Assembly (NCBI GenBank): GCA_017529865.1
Contig: JAFXNA010000041.1
Coordinates: forward strand, 1 to 49,196
Direction of reading: 5' to 3'
Origin: Bacteroidaceae bacterium
GTDB taxonomy: Bacteria > Bacteroidota > Bacteroidia > Bacteroidales > Bacteroidaceae
Length of the DNA stretch: 49,196 nt
Shown here: piece after piece, positions 49,174 to 49,196 of the stretch
How positions within the stretch are numbered: position 1 is the first letter of the stretch
How the letters are laid out: each line of letters starts with the position of its first letter
Translations under genes and position numbers: made by a program
The notes under the pieces: generated by a model
What the model saw: only the letters and a program-made list of their open reading frames with translations
The model's database searches: none
What the model was told of the DNA's origin: nothing

Positions 49174-49196
49174 ATGGCAAAGAAACAAACATCAAC
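49174..49196 (+). CDS. First codons of a probable site-specific integrase (3' truncated)
   Basis: ATG at 49174 opens a frame MAKKQTS that runs off the window. Only seven codons are visible. A basic M-x-K-K-x-S/T start after an array of direct and inverted repeats is typical of Bacteroidales tyrosine recombinases of integrated elements, so this is an inference from context, not from protein motifs. Confidence 0.4.

Overview
The window reads as chromosomal DNA of a Prevotella-like Bacteroidales. This rests on the Bacteroidetes promoter type (-7 box TAnnTTTG, weak Shine-Dalgarno), type IX-like C-terminal sorting tails, SPII lipoproteins with short signal peptides, and families largely confined to the phylum (DUF4494, TPR/TM/HTH regulators, class 3 fructose bisphosphatase, the SerA type with Lys in place of the catalytic His). 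No rRNA, tRNA or CRISPR was recognised. Genus is an inference from style, not from a marker gene.

Layout. 1-450: the 3' end of a secreted-style or HU-related protein. 671-3438: a + operon with DUF4494, the PLP-homeostasis protein YggS, a Crp/Fnr regulator and a 2-hydroxyacid dehydrogenase. 3661-5451: ribosomal protein S1. 5671-7745: a very small sorting-domain protein, then an ECF sigma factor, a putative anti-sigma protein and a Spy/CpxP-like periplasmic protein. 7945-15822 (+): membrane-tethered TPR regulator, FBPase class 3, a DMP19-like acidic protein, a CE1-like esterase, SmpB and B12-dependent MetH. 15907-16632 (-): a short DnaJ-like protein. 16786-20141 (+): a UshA-like phosphoesterase, a 244-aa MiaA-like isopentenyltransferase and a glycine-zipper lipoprotein. 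20301-24241 (+): the serine operon serC-serA-DUF1015, then YigZ. 24642-25838: an isolated gene fusing a DprA/SLOG-like domain, a Myb/SANT-like helix-turn-helix and a PD-(D/E)XK nuclease domain.

25914-40469 is nearly all on the minus strand: rpiB, cob(I)alamin adenosyltransferase, DUF1573, a NapH-like polyferredoxin, a Tat-exported aldo/keto reductase, tatA, tatC, an ABC-F ATPase, an M13 peptidase, metA, a U32 protein, a zinc-ribbon membrane protein and a TlpA-like lipoprotein. 40612-41412 (+) is an exported flavodoxin. 41449-47421 (-) encodes a GH27 alpha-galactosidase, a 1184-aa CotH-kinase/lamin-tail protein and a lipoprotein. 47578-48924 (+) is mnmE. The window ends in a repeat-rich control region and the first codons of a gene that looks like the integrase of a mobile element.

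Together the genes are mostly housekeeping: methionine (metA, metH, cobalamin adenosylation), serine (serC, serA), translation (rpsA, smpB, mnmE) and envelope or secretion. The parts most worth following are: (1) the SLOG/SANT/PD-(D/E)XK fusion; (2) the tat cluster, where one encoded protein has Sec-type membrane segments followed by an internal twin-arginine segment and four more FeS motifs; (3) several families of short dispersed repeats that sit exactly at gene ends (supplying stop or start codons) or in frame inside conserved proteins (MetH, MnmE, U32, TatA, polyferredoxin); (4) helically phased TGTCCCCC boxes before the integrase; (5) the MiaA homologue that lacks the tRNA-binding insertion.
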